NCBI RefSeq assembly: GCF_900110245.1
Contig: NZ_FOCZ01000005.1
Location: forward strand, 1-64,000
Source of the DNA: Niastella yeongjuensis
Lineage (GTDB): Bacteria; Bacteroidota; Bacteroidia; Chitinophagales; Chitinophagaceae
DNA length: 64,000 bases
Direction of reading: 5' to 3'
The position numbers were made by a program, and so were the translations under genes. This document shows, piece after piece, positions 17,090-26,690 of this stretch; the stretch's first letter is position 1; every line of letters starts with the position of its first letter. The notes below the pieces were generated by a model that was given only the letters and a program-made list of their open reading frames with translations, ran no database searches and had not been told where the DNA came from.

Positions 17090-17150
17090 TCCCGAATTGC
17101 AGGGCAGGTTTCGGCCCTAGAGTAAAGGAGATTATAAAAAAAAGAAGAAC
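17090..17150 (+). pseudogene. Second, decayed copy of the RIAGQ-FGP segment
   Basis: The sequence aligns codon by codon with 15922-15990 (same GGCAGG/GGCCAGG, TTTCGGCCCT, GTAAAGGA, ATTATAAAAAA blocks) but has lost one base in the GCT/GT codon. Read through that deletion it gives SRIAGQ, then FGPRVKEIIKK. Immediately beyond it lies the convergent end of the RHS fragment. Confidence 0.6.
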
Positions 17151-17151
17151 T

Positions 17152-18710
17152 TTAGTATGTGTAGTACTTAATACAAGAAACGAAATAAGTAAATGACGCA
17201 GCTCCTTTCTCGCTCCATCCTAAATATCCAATTGCAGCCCCTGGTCCAGATGCTATTTGTTCACCTAAAGCTATGTCATGCTGCAATTTTACACTTGCAA
17301 TATTTCGTTCAACGTTAGATTTTTTACCAATGACTGCAACACCATGCATGTCAAGTTTTAAAATTTCCGGATTGTATATATCACGCCGAAGAACATCCTG
17401 AATTGGATCATAATTTATCGCTCTTATACCTTGCTGTTTTAATTCATTTGTTCTGTTAGTTAGTTCCCATCCTTCCAAGCCATCTAGGTCAATAGCCCAA
17501 ATTGGTTTATTACTGGCAAATTGATAAGGGGTTAATTGAGCATAATCCTTAGTCAATGGATCCACACTCAAAAACCTCCCCAACCTCGGATCATACACCC
17601 GCATTCCATAATCCTGCTGATTACCATCTCCCTTCACCTCATTATCGTCCTCCTTACCGTTAAATCCATACCTGTATTTTTCTCCATTGGGAGAAAGATA
17701 AGCACGTCCTGGCTGCAACATCCCAAATGGATAATAATCCTGTGCACTTACAATGTCCGGCTCATAATGATCGATCAAAGAACTGTTGGAAGAGTAAGAT
17801 ACACCAATTTTCTTGTCACTCACAGTGGCCAGCACGTTTCCTAATTGGTTGGTTAACTCATATTCCTTTTCCCCTCTTTTTAGAACCGTCTCATATACTA
17901 TGCCTAACAGTGGTATATAGGAAATTTCGGAAGTTTCACTTTTATAGGTGTCATAAACAGCCTGCTCTAGACTCTTTGCTTCGGGCGAATTCAATTGATT
18001 GATCTTCTCACCAATAGTATTTAGTTGGCTGTAGAGTTCTTTAACTTCTTTTACATTCTGAACATTCACTTGATTATACAACCCACCATTTTGGCGTCTT
18101 ATTGCAGACAAGGCTCCTTGCCATTGCAGCTCTAACCAACCCCGGCATAACAGAAATACATCTGTTTTTTCTTTCTGTAAAAGATCACACTTTCCTGGTT
18201 GTATAGCTACACTGTCAATTATTTCAGAAAACCTGTTCTGAATGTAAAGCTGCCCTGCAGCCTTATTATACAGACTAATCTTTGCAACAGCACTGTTGGG
18301 ATCAATATTATAATATACTGTGCTATCCTTGGTTTGTATATTGACGCCCGCCTGCTCTTTACTGATCTTATAAAGCGGGTCATCCTGCAGCGAAAATGGA
18401 CTTACACAGTTCAGATAAGCCAGTTGGGTAAGAATCTTCTTCCTGATATTTTCTATTGCTATTAATTTTTGCAATCGGGTTTTGGCTGCCTGCACAGTTT
18501 CCATTGCAAACAGTGCCCGATAGTTGCCATTCAATTTATCAAACAGCTGGATATCGCCATATACCCGGTAAATATCTTTAGCAGCAGCAATATCAACCAG
18601 GTATTTATCACAAATGTTTTGATACAACAGAAATGGATCTACTTGTTTTGAAGTTACCTGTTCAAATTCCTGGGCAGTAAGTTTGGTGGAATCAATTTGC
18701 CTGCACGTTA
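17152..18710 (-). pseudogene. 5'-truncated RHS/YD-repeat protein
   Basis: The frame encodes the C-terminal part of an RHS protein. It has a long region with IDPNSAVAKISLYNKAAGQL, then the RHS core: DYYPFGMLQPGRAYLS, KYRYGFNGKEDDNE, and YGMRVYDPRLGRFLSVDPL with YQFASNKPIWAIDLDGLEG. A tail of about 100 aa follows that could be a toxin domain (MHGVAVIGKKSNVERNIAS, ending CIKYYTY). Full RHS proteins usually exceed 1000 aa and start with a signal peptide. Here the frame runs into the XRE gene in another register with only a TTG at 18792, so the 5' end has been lost at about 18710. It may be silent. Confidence 0.75.
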
Positions 18711-18961
18711 CCTTTCTCCTTTTTAGTAATGGAGGTTTCAAAATGAAATAATTCAAACATCTCAACATCCAGGGCCTCCGCAAGCTTTGCAATTGTTATA
18801 AATTCAATATTTGTCTTGCCGTTCTCAATCCTGCTGATATCGCCATTATTAATACCCGTAGCAACCTCAATATCTGACTGGGTCTTACCCTTTTCTTTTC
18901 TTACTTGTTTAAAACGCTTGCCGAATTGCTCTAACAGTTGAGTGTACTTTTGACTGTCCAT
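18692..18961 (-). CDS. XRE-family helix-turn-helix regulator
   Basis: This 89-aa protein has a Cro/C1-type helix-turn-helix at about 15-70 (FGKRFKQVRKEKGKTQSDI, GINNGDISRIENGKTNIEF, LAEALDVEMFELF). The C-terminal tail SITKKEKGNVQAN continues into sequence that, in the next frame, becomes the RHS fragment, so the last residues may come from fusion to RHS DNA. Stand-alone XRE proteins of this size regulate mobile elements. It is the last gene before the right direct repeat. Confidence 0.85.
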   Translation of the reverse strand: MDSQKYTQLLEQFGKRFKQVRKEKGKTQSDIEVATGINNGDISRIENGKTNIEFITIAKLAEALDVEMFELFHFETSITKKEKGNVQAN

Positions 18962-19270
18962 TTGCTTAGTTATATAGGAAAAGTCAAAATATTTTATGGA
19001 TATAAATTTGGGGTATAAGCCAGATTTGTAAAAAAAGACGTAACTTAGCCTTAATAACGGTAAAATCGAACCGGTATGTGTTTAATAACTATAGATACAA
19101 GTTAAGTCAACTTAATATAAATAGCTTGTAAAGCGAATTTGCTTTATTCTCGGATACCGAAAACTGCGACCTTTTGATGATCACGAGAAAATAAGGTAAA
19201 TCGCTCACGACTTCTTTGGTATCTAATAACCTCGCCACGTAAAAAATTATTACTTATATGAAAAGACAGC
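18962..19270. other. Intergenic stretch containing the right direct repeat
   Basis: AT-rich DNA upstream of the XRE gene, followed by the 101-bp repeat. Nothing else with coding character is seen. Confidence 0.5.
19124..19224. repeat. Right copy of the 101-bp direct repeat
   Basis: Identical to positions 1-101. The sequence after it (AATAACCTCGCC) differs from that after the left copy. It lies 47 nt before the hypothetical gene at 19271 and 163 nt from the XRE start. If the repeats are attachment sites, the island is 19.1 kb. Confidence 0.9.
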
Positions 19271-19846
19271 ATGAAACAACAAATTGACAACATTGACATC
19301 TTCTTCAATAGCGTTGAGTACTTTCAACAGCTAGAAAGGTCGCTTGCAACAAATCTCGGGCTTACAGAACTTAAAAGTGGCATTCAAGTGATTAGAGACA
19401 AAAATGGTTGGCGAGAAAACGAAAAGTCAATAGAGTATATATGGGTAGTTCAAATTTCACGTTCATTTGTTGGTTGGGGTGGCGTTTTTGCAATCAAGTT
19501 TAACGAAAACATATTTCGTGAACACTCAAACAAAGAAGAGCTTTTTCAGGGTGTTTTCATTTCGAATAACAACGGAATAGGAAACTTTTATTCTGAAATT
19601 TTACCAGATACCTATCAGGACATAATCAGACATTTCAACTTAAATCTGTTTGACGCTAACAAAGGAATTACGTTGGATGGTGTAAGCTATAATGTGCGAA
19701 TCATTGCCTCGAATATAAATACATTCATTCAGGCCAACAACCCTAATACAGCTGATTGGAAAAGGTGGGAGACTGAAATTTTTACAATTGGAAGTAAATT
19801 GGCAAAAAATTCAAATAATAAAGAATTGATAAGTTTGTTTGAGTAA
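19271..19846 (+). CDS. Hypothetical protein, 191 aa
   Basis: This is a soluble alpha/beta protein without signal peptide or membrane segment. It contains SIEYIWVVQISRSFVGWGGV and NGIGNFYSEILPDTYQ, but no family is recognised. It begins just after the right repeat and ends inside a terminator stem. Size and composition resemble immunity-type proteins, but no toxin is adjacent. Confidence 0.55.
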   Translation: MKQQIDNIDIFFNSVEYFQQLERSLATNLGLTELKSGIQVIRDKNGWRENEKSIEYIWVVQISRSFVGWGGVFAIKFNENIFREHSNKEELFQGVFISNNNGIGNFYSEILPDTYQDIIRHFNLNLFDANKGITLDGVSYNVRIIASNINTFIQANNPNTADWKRWETEIFTIGSKLAKNSNNKELISLFE

Positions 19847-19883
19847 AACCAGAAGCCCGGGCAATCCGGGCCTCTGGTTTTAC
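19843..19883. terminator. Strong bidirectional terminator, AGCCCGG family
   Basis: An 18-bp stem with one mismatch (GTAAAACCAGAAGCCCGG against its complement, loop GCAAT) includes the TAA stop of the upstream gene. It has A and T flanks in both directions and separates that gene from the convergent chitinase. Confidence 0.85.
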
Positions 19884-19954
19884 TAAATTTTTCCTATTTA
19901 TAAAAACTCCTCGCGCCAGAAGACGCGAGGATAAAATTAGAATTAAGATTACAA

Positions 19955-22228
19955 CTATTTTACTCTTACCACCTTTGTTGTACCTAACTGCTCTCCATGC
20001 TCACTGCTCACTTTCAGAATAAATCCCCCTGCCGGTACACGGCTGATATCCAGCTGTATCTGCTGCGCCTGTTTGCCGGTGGGTTGATACACTTGCTGTG
20101 CGGCCACACGACCGGTTTGTGCATCCACCAGGGCAATCACCAGTTTAGTGGTGTTGCCAGCGTTTATTGCTAACTGCAGGGTGTTACCGGTTACAGGATT
20201 CGGATATACAACCAATGATTTTACCGGTTGCGCTGTGGCTGTTTCTTCCACAGCGGCAACGCTTCTTGCAGTCAGCGATGCACTGGATACAATGCCATAA
20301 TTAAACTGCTCCCAACCTTGTGCAGTAGGCCTGTTACAGGTCATAGCCTGTGCTGCATTTTCAGAAGACACATAGCCGCCATTGCTGCCACGCAGTGAAA
20401 CAGTACCATTGCTGTTCACAATCCAGTCAAAAGTTTCCCAGCCCTGGAAAGCAAGACGGTTACAGGTCATAGCCTGTGTACCGTTTTCTGAGGATACAAA
20501 CAAACCGCCATTCTGCAGCGCAATTTTACCATTACCGGCATCTACCACCAGGAACTGGTTCCAGCCCGCTACAACAGTCGCGTTACAGAACATAGGATTC
20601 ACACCGCCTTTAGAGCTCACATATTGACCGGTGTTACCCTGCAACCAGATGGTTTTGCCAACAGGCGCTTGTGTGGAAGGAGGAGGTGTAGTGCCGCCAC
20701 CGCCATCAGGAGGAGTGGTACCGCCACCGCCATTATCATTGCAGACGCCCACTACCGCCCAGGTAGTATTCGTACCCGGTACATCTGCACTACCGGCCCA
20801 CCACTGATTGCGATACACCGTGCTGTTATACAGTACAATAAAACCGGGTGTTGCATATACTTTCGCTGCATCCCAGGCGGGCAGGCCGCCACAACCCTGC
20901 AGGGTGGAGCTGTTCCATATAGCAAAAGTGAAATTGGTAACTACAGAATCCTTACCGGAACGAATGCCCACGGCCTGTACAGTATAAGATTTATAGGCAG
21001 TTGGTGTAAACTGCACAGAAGTACCTGCCAGTCGTTTGCCATCAACTTTAACAAAGACCTGGGTAATCTCACTACGGGGGTCATTTTTCGTAACGCTCAG
21101 CGTAATGGGTGCCAGGCTGCTCACATTCAGAATGTTGCTGGATGGTGCCGTAAAGGCGAGCGAAGTGATGTTCGCACACTCTGAATTATCTGTCGCAAAA
21201 GGATGCATGGTGGCGCAACCACAGTTTATGCTGTTGTTACCACCATTCAGTTCCAGGCTCACCTGCTTGTAAGTGGTATAACGGGTATAGTGACCAATAC
21301 GGCCTACCACCTGTGGTTTTTCAGCACCACCGCCACCGCACTCAATACCACCGTTAATGATATTGATGGTAGCACCAAAACCGGGCTTAATACCCGCAGC
21401 AGTCTGGTTAGCTGTTGGGTTGAATTTGCCGGGTATCATTACGTCATGGCAGGAAGGTTTGGGCGACTGCTGTGTCATCCAGAACCAGATACCGGTTTCA
21501 AATGCTACGATCCCATCCTGCACTACTTTTTCAGGATTGGCCAGCAGCACGTTTTTATCACCGAAAATAAACTCACTCACCTGGCCGTAGTTATAGTTAT
21601 AACTCAGCTGAATAGGACCACGGCCATGATAAGATTTACCGGGCGCAGGCGGATACCGGGTATTGGTTTCATCGCGATAACCAATGTTGTTGGCACCCTC
21701 ATACCCCTGCTCCTCACGGAAATACAGGCCCCAGGCATACTGACCGCCGGGTGCAGTAGGCCAGCCGCCGGTGGTTTCCTGCGAAATGTTGGCCAGGAAA
21801 GCCGCCAGCTCACGCTTGCGGGTGGTCAGGTCGCCTTCATTCAGGAAAGAACCATAGTCGATCGTTTCTGTAATGAGCATAGAAGTCGCATCATTAAAAC
21901 CATCATCTGTGCGGAACACGATAGAAGCGCCGGTTGTTTTGTCAACGCGGGTCAGGCGATAGGAATTGGTGCCGCAATGGCGTTCAGCAATAATCTTAAT
22001 GTTGCCCATGCGACGAACCGCTTCCGCAAAGTTGGCATAAGAATAGAAGTCTTTTGCTGCAGTGGTAGGAAGGCTACCCGCTCCAGAGCGGTCATCAGGG
22101 TTAAAGCGGTGTGGGAACAATACATTCCAGTCAGTGCTGGCTACTACATCAGTTAACATTTGCGCATGCGTGGTGTTAAAGATGACCATACCGCATAGCA
22201 ATAGTATGGCCATGAATAGTCGCTTCAT
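19955..22228 (-). CDS. Secreted GH19 chitinase with chitin-binding and type IX secretion domains
   Basis: The 757-aa protein has a signal peptide ([22 protein letters not shown]). The GH19 catalytic domain spans about 25-340: [16 protein letters not shown] contains the catalytic-acid motif, and [16 protein letters not shown] is the family signature. An Ig-like domain follows (about 355-440), then a CBM5/12-like module (about 447-497, [19 protein letters not shown]). A fascin/trefoil-like domain has the repeats [18 protein letters not shown] and GGYVSSENA. The C-terminal type IX sorting domain begins about 670 ([10 protein letters not shown]) and ends TKVVRVK. It hydrolyses chitin outside the cell. 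It is monocistronic. Confidence 0.93.
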   Translation of the reverse strand: MKRLFMAILLLCGMVIFNTTHAQMLTDVVASTDWNVLFPHRFNPDDRSGAGSLPTTAAKDFYSYANFAEAVRRMGNIKIIAERHCGTNSYRLTRVDKTTGASIVFRTDDGFNDATSMLITETIDYGSFLNEGDLTTRKRELAAFLANISQETTGGWPTAPGGQYAWGLYFREEQGYEGANNIGYRDETNTRYPPAPGKSYHGRGPIQLSYNYNYGQVSEFIFGDKNVLLANPEKVVQDGIVAFETGIWFWMTQQSPKPSCHDVMIPGKFNPTANQTAAGIKPGFGATINIINGGIECGGGGAEKPQVVGRIGHYTRYTTYKQVSLELNGGNNSINCGCATMHPFATDNSECANITSLAFTAPSSNILNVSSLAPITLSVTKNDPRSEITQVFVKVDGKRLAGTSVQFTPTAYKSYTVQAVGIRSGKDSVVTNFTFAIWNSSTLQGCGGLPAWDAAKVYATPGFIVLYNSTVYRNQWWAGSADVPGTNTTWAVVGVCNDNGGGGTTPPDGGGGTTPPPSTQAPVGKTIWLQGNTGQYVSSKGGVNPMFCNATVVAGWNQFLVVDAGNGKIALQNGGLFVSSENGTQAMTCNRLAFQGWETFDWIVNSNGTVSLRGSNGGYVSSENAAQAMTCNRPTAQGWEQFNYGIVSSASLTARSVAAVEETATAQPVKSLVVYPNPVTGNTLQLAINAGNTTKLVIALVDAQTGRVAAQQVYQPTGKQAQQIQLDISRVPAGGFILKVSSEHGEQLGTTKVVRVK

Positions 22229-22457
22229 AAGATACGAGATTTTGGTTAATGAGTATTTTGATCCTTGTTACAAAAAAGAGAAGAACACATCTTAAAATAC
22301 AATCTTAAGAACTTTTCAATTTCATTTCAGGGTGGAGAACCTCTTCTTTTCGGCAAACCACGATTTGTCGGTTTATTTCAAGATGTAACTTCCAATGCAG
22401 TCTGGAGTAATGCATATAAATCTGCTCTGAGCCGTTGGACCGGGGACTACTATAACA

Positions 22458-23438
22458 CTATAGAACATTCACATTTTTCGCATACCTTTTCCTGTAATCT
22501 CTGGGGGAAAGGCCAGTCATTTTTTTAAAAACCATTCTAAAAGTTTTTACATCCTCATACCCGGTTATATTTACGACCTCATTTAATGGCAGATTTTTAT
22601 CTTCCAATGCTTTTTTTGCCGCCTCTATCCTTACACGCTGAAGATATTCTTTCGGTGTATTATTGGTAGCAGCTTTGAAGCGGCGGATAAAATTACGCAT
22701 GCCGGTATTAGCCAGGGCCGAAACCTGACCAATAGTTATATTAGCTGAATAATTTTGTTCAATATAGGCCTGAGACTTCAGAATTTCATCATCATTGTGT
22801 TGCCGCTGTCCTGTAAATATCGCAAAGTGCGACTGGCTTGCAGGGTCTATATCAATGGAAAACTGTTTGCTGACCAGAAGGACGGTTTCTCTTCCACAAA
22901 ATTTTTCGATCAGGTATAATATCAACTTCAATGCAGCAAAAGCTCCTCCGCCGGTATAAATTCCATCCTGATCGGTAATAACCCTGTCTGACTTTACTTT
23001 AATCAACGGGTAACGTAATTGCATCTCATCAGTTGCCGCCCAATGGGATGTTGCTGTTTTTCCGTTTAACAGACCTGCCTCCGCTAAGAAGAAACTACCC
23101 ACACACATACTTGCTATCTCTGTTCCGGATTTATTCATTTCCTTTATCCAGTTAACAGTGTCTCTATATTTTTTAAGGATAGCTTTACTATCTCCATTGA
23201 ACCCCGGAACAATAATCAGATCGGTTCCAGTCACTTTTTCTAGTGTTCGATAGCAAATAAACCGGGCAGGAACATCCAATTCTATATTGTTTTCTTTTTC
23301 GCTCACCAGTTCCAGTTTAAATGCAGGTGATCGTCCGGATTGCTCAAGGCACCAGTTTGCGCCTGCAAACAAATCTATGACACTGGCGACAGAAGACGAA
23401 TAAATATCTTCATGAACCAATAATGATATTTTCTTCAT
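22458..23438 (-). CDS. GlxA-family AraC-type transcriptional regulator
   Basis: The 326-aa protein has an N-terminal DJ-1/PfpI-like amidotransferase fold (about 1-190, with LIIVPGF and the elbow IASMCVGSFFLAEAGLL). The C-terminal AraC DNA-binding domain spans about 225-320 (ISALANTGMRNFIRRF-type first helix-turn-helix; VNITGYEDVKTFRMVFKKMTG second). It is divergent from the esterase at 23604 with a 165-bp gap, so it probably regulates that gene. Confidence 0.9.
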   Translation of the reverse strand: MKKISLLVHEDIYSSSVASVIDLFAGANWCLEQSGRSPAFKLELVSEKENNIELDVPARFICYRTLEKVTGTDLIIVPGFNGDSKAILKKYRDTVNWIKEMNKSGTEIASMCVGSFFLAEAGLLNGKTATSHWAATDEMQLRYPLIKVKSDRVITDQDGIYTGGGAFAALKLILYLIEKFCGRETVLLVSKQFSIDIDPASQSHFAIFTGQRQHNDDEILKSQAYIEQNYSANITIGQVSALANTGMRNFIRRFKAATNNTPKEYLQRVRIEAAKKALEDKNLPLNEVVNITGYEDVKTFRMVFKKMTGLSPRDYRKRYAKNVNVL

Positions 23439-23603
23439 GGTATTTTCTGAATAAACTATTCAAATCTAATACTATTTCATGTCATAAATCCCCCCTTAAG
23501 AAGTCATAAATGCCGGTTCTATTTTTACCCTAACCTATACAATTTTGCCCAACCTGTTAGATGGAAAAACATTTAAGCAGACAAATAAAAAACGCAACAA
23601 ATT

Positions 23604-24542
23604 ATGACAACTAAAATGGAGCAAAAAGTGCCTGGTAAACCAAGCAAACAAGTGGAAGAGGTGGGCAATTGGTGGATTAAGATCGTTGCTGCATCAACTA
23701 AACATGAGTCACTGGACGCGGCGCGTGACTTTGGTGAAAACTGGGCAAGTCTTACTGCAGAGCCGGGCGTTGTGGACTACATCGAAACGAATGCAGGTGG
23801 GGTGCCGGCAATGTGGGCGGTTCCGAAAGGATGTATCGAAGATCGTGTGATCCTGTGCCTTCATGGCGGAGGTTTTTTCAGCGGTTCGATGTATACGCAT
23901 AGAAAGCTTTTCGCACACTTTGCCAAAGCTATCGGTTGCCGGGCTTTAATTTTGCATTATCGCCGCTCCCCTGAACACGTCCATCCGGCCCAGGTCAACG
24001 ATACACTGGCCGCCTATCGGTGGCTGCTTGACCAGGGAATCCAGTCAAACCATATAGCCTTTACAGGAGATTCGGCCGGAGGCGGACTTTCAATAACTAC
24101 CTTATTGCTTGCCCGCGACAAGGGCCTGCCTATGCCAGCCGCAACGATGCCTATTTCTGCATGGTTCGACATGGAGGCTACCGGAATGTCGATGGAATCC
24201 AATAACGGCAAGGATCTTCTTCTTAACCGGGAATGGGTAAAATCTTTAGCAGATATGTTTCTCGGAGAAAACGGCAATCCCCGCGATCCCTATGCGAATC
24301 CGCTGTATGCTGACCTGAAAAGCCTTCCACCGGTTTATATGCACGTGGGCGGGGATGAAGTGCTGTTGGATGACAGCCTCAGGTTGGCAGAGCGTGCCAG
24401 GAAAGCCGGCGTTGATGTGAGCATTGATATCTTTCCCGGCATGCAACATACTTTCCAAATGGCTGCTGGCCGCGCACCCGAATCAGACGATTCTATTTCC
24501 CGATTTGTTGAATGGGTAAAACCTAAGCTCGGACTGGCTTAA
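23604..24542 (+). CDS. Alpha/beta-hydrolase esterase, hormone-sensitive lipase family
   Basis: The 312-aa cytoplasmic protein carries the oxyanion-hole HGGGF motif (about residue 88), the nucleophile GDSAGGG (about 154), the acid in VGGDEVLLDDS and the histidine in GMQHTFQ. This is the full set of bacterial HSL-type (family IV) esterases. A second ATG lies 12 nt downstream (MEQKVPGKPSKQ). It is paired with the divergent GlxA-type regulator. The substrate is unknown; members act on short-chain esters. Confidence 0.9.
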   Translation: MTTKMEQKVPGKPSKQVEEVGNWWIKIVAASTKHESLDAARDFGENWASLTAEPGVVDYIETNAGGVPAMWAVPKGCIEDRVILCLHGGGFFSGSMYTHRKLFAHFAKAIGCRALILHYRRSPEHVHPAQVNDTLAAYRWLLDQGIQSNHIAFTGDSAGGGLSITTLLLARDKGLPMPAATMPISAWFDMEATGMSMESNNGKDLLLNREWVKSLADMFLGENGNPRDPYANPLYADLKSLPPVYMHVGGDEVLLDDSLRLAERARKAGVDVSIDIFPGMQHTFQMAAGRAPESDDSISRFVEWVKPKLGLA

Positions 24543-24588
24543 TTTTATCAGCGGAGAAAAAAAGGGTTCAGACCCTGACACAGACAGG

Positions 24589-24632
24589 ACAAGACGGAAC
24601 CCTTCCTCTTGTCTTGTTTCTTTTTTGGGGCC
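24589..24632 (+). terminator. Possible terminator after the esterase
   Basis: ACAAGAC / GTCTTGT forms a stem with a loop of about 15 nt, followed by a TTTCTTTTTT tract. A longer GGGTTC / GAACCC pairing overlaps it. Confidence 0.45.
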
Positions 24633-24696
24633 TACACCCGGGGCTTTAAAAATAAAATTTGGTGAACTGAAATTCAATCGTAAGATCGCGATAGAC

Positions 24697-24810
24697 ATGG
24701 GACTGACAAAAACAGAGATATTTACAGATAAACAGAACAAGCTGGCTCTAATGATGAAAGCCCTGGCGCATCCGGCTCGCATAGCAATAATTCAGCATTG
24801 CAAAGATTAA
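24697..24810 (+). pseudogene. arsR: arsR remnant (N-terminal 34 aa)
   Basis: The frame encodes MGLTKTEIFTDKQNKLALMM and then KALAHPARIAIIQH, the normal start of Bacteroidota ArsR repressors, followed after three residues by a stop. The winged-helix body is missing. The break falls exactly where arsM coding begins in another frame (about 24797), so a deletion fused arsR to arsM. The protein cannot bind DNA. Confidence 0.75.
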
Positions 24811-25435
24811 AAAAGGCGATGTAGTCATCGATCTGGGAAGCGGAGCTGGTAATGACGCCTTCATTGCCAGGCATGAAACCGGTGAAACAGGTAAAGTTAT
24901 CGGTATCGATTTTACCCCTGCCATGATTGCTAAAGACAGGGAGAATGCCGAAAAATTGGGCTTCCATAATGTTGAATTCAGACAAGGCGATATAGAAAAA
25001 ATGCCTGTAACTGCTAACATAGCCGATGTAATAGTAAGTAATTGTGTGTTAAACCTGGTACCGAATAAAGACGGTGTTATTAAAGAAATCCTCAGAGTAT
25101 TGAAACCGGGTGGTCATTTTTCTATTTCTGATATTGTATTAGAAGGTGATTTGCCCAAGGAAATAAAAGAAGCTGCAGAAATGTATGCCGGATGTGTTTC
25201 CGGAGCCATTCAAAAGCAGGTCTACCTGGAATTGATAGCATCGAACGGATTTGATCACATTACAATTCAGAAAGACAAACCCATCACTCTTCCCGACGAT
25301 ATATTATCGCAATATCTTTCACCTGAACAATTGACAGCTTTCAAACAATCAGGAACTGGAATTAGGAGTATTACTGTGTATGCTGAAAAACCAATAGAAA
25401 CGAAGTCCTGCTGTGGCCCAGATTGCTGTAATTAA
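24797..25435 (+). pseudogene. arsM: arsM remnant, arsenite methyltransferase lacking its N-terminus
   Basis: From about 24797 the frame reads AKIKKGDVVIDLGSGAGND, the SAM-binding motif of ArsM, then IGIDFTPAMI, LRVLKPGGHFSISDIVLEG and the C-terminal CCGPDCCN cysteines. No start codon exists before the motif; the first ATG (24923) is past motif I. About 60-70 N-terminal residues, which include an arsenic-binding cysteine in the family, are missing. The rest is intact, so the loss is recent. It is preceded by the arsR piece and followed by a broken acr3. Confidence 0.8.
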
Positions 25436-25490
25436 TAAACTACTCCTGAAAAAAGAATTACGCCCATAACCTAATTACAAAAAGCTATTT

Positions 25491-25869
25491 ATGTCAGCAA
25501 ATAATTGCGTGCCAGCAAAAGAAAGAAAACGGTTAGGTATTTTGGACCGGTACTTAACTGTATGGATATTTTTAGCAATGATTGTGGGAGTTGGGATTGG
25601 ATACTTCTATCCTAACTCATCCAATTTTATTAATTCATTTTCATCTGGCACTACAAACATTCCTTTGGCAATTGGATTAATACTTATGATGTATCCCCTA
25701 TTCGCCAAAGTAAGGTTTGAAAAACTGAAGGACATTTTTATTCCTGCATGGTTATCCAGAATATATGGTGGGGCTGATCCTGATCGGTTTTGCCCGTTGT
25801 ATTGCCATGGTTAATGTTCAGCTTAAAGGGAAAACTGATCGTTCAGAGAGCTTGCGTAAAGGTGTTTAA
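25491..25869 (+). pseudogene. acr3: acr3 remnant, arsenite efflux permease with internal deletion
   Basis: The first 84 codons encode a normal ACR3 N-terminus (LGILDRYLTVWIFLAMIVGV, then PLAIGLILMMYPLFAKVRFE and KLKDIF). At about 25740 the frame is lost. In the next frame, from 25747, the sequence resumes as GYPEYMVGLILIGFARCIAMV, also ACR3 but about 40 residues further on. After that it becomes NVQLKGKTDRSESLRKGV and stops. So an internal deletion and a second 3' break removed most of the ten-helix permease. As read without frameshift the product is 107 aa. Confidence 0.8.
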
Positions 25870-25910
25870 AATTACGAAAATCTACATTGACTTATTTTTT
25901 GACGACATCA

Positions 25911-26225
25911 GCTCATTGAATGACAGCTTTAGCTCATGAAGTCACGTAATCGCTTATTGGATAATGCCAATGAGACATTGAAACATTACAATAAGTTGTT
26001 CGAAAGCTCCAATGGCTTATTGCGGACCCATAATAAATTATGCGCAAGTCATAATAAGTTATATAAGACTGGCAATGGATTTGTTGAAAGTTATAATAAG
26101 TTTTAAAAAGCTGTCATTCAATTTATGAAGGCTGTCATGCAATTTATGGAGGCTATCATGCAATTTATGGCGACTATCAACCAATTTATGTCGACTGTTA
26201 ACCAGCTCATTGAAGCATCAACTAA
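25911..26225 (+). repeat. Degenerate 21-bp tandem array encoding heptads
   Basis: About fifteen units of 21 bp (one of 20 bp) run head to tail. Typical units are ATTTATGAAGGCTGTCATGCA and CTTATTGCGGACCCATAATAA (21 nt each, shown without the last or first base elsewhere). Translated from 25937 they give seven-residue repeats such as RLLDNAN, KLFESSN, KLCASHN, QFMEAIM and QFMSTVN, with one in-frame stop at about 26105. The period of 7 aa suggests a coiled coil, but the stop and a 1-nt deletion argue for a decayed gene or a non-coding minisatellite. Confidence 0.65.
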
Positions 26226-26641
26226 TTTATTCTATGAAACAATAGGAATAAGTGGTCAAAAAATGAGCGCAGGAGGCACTAAAATCATTTATTGCAGCTA
26301 CAACCTGAATTATGGGATCGTTCAGATAGAATATTGGCATCTCAACCTGAAATATTGCAGGTAGTTGTTGAACTAAGGAAGCTTTCTGCTGAAATATGAT
26401 CGCTTTCATAAAATTCAAGCGGGTAGGCATCCGGTCGATGGAAATAGCCATTGAATTGATGGCAGCTATAATTTATGAAGGAACAGTAATCTACCACCAA
26501 AGCGTGGCAATTACCGCGCATTGAGGAAGAGGAATGCTGCTTGTTGATTTTCCAACCGGCAACCTTCGTTACTACTTGTTTCATGTGATAACGTGCTTTA
26601 ATTTCGATTAATTAAAGTTAACAAATATCCGGTCGTAACAA

Positions 26642-26690
26642 AAAAAAGACCCGCAAAACATTAGGTATCAAACCACTCGCTTTGCGAGTC
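26642..26690 (-). terminator. Terminator of the clpP gene
   Basis: On the minus strand GACTCGCAAA pairs with TTTGCGGGTC (one wobble), followed by a run of eight T. It lies about 25 nt after the clpP stop. Within the loop an extra ACTCGC / GCGAGT pairing is possible. It resembles the element at 9155-9197. Confidence 0.75.

Noticed and set aside
18692-18792. Programmed frameshift joining XRE and RHS
   Set aside because: No convincing slippery heptamer or downstream structure was seen; truncation of RHS is simpler.
21203-22156. Long plus-strand ORF opposite the chitinase
   Set aside because: It is antisense to the strong GH19 coding region, has no recognisable domain and is a shadow of GC-rich codons.
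24625-24810. A 61-aa protein starting at 24625
   Set aside because: Only the part from 24697 is arsR-like; the upstream extension is not homologous and adds a random-looking stretch.
26227-26584. Short genes on either strand after the 21-bp array
   Set aside because: They overlap on opposite strands, have no recognised family, and none has a promoter or start that stands out. They are kept only as a note in the gap entry.
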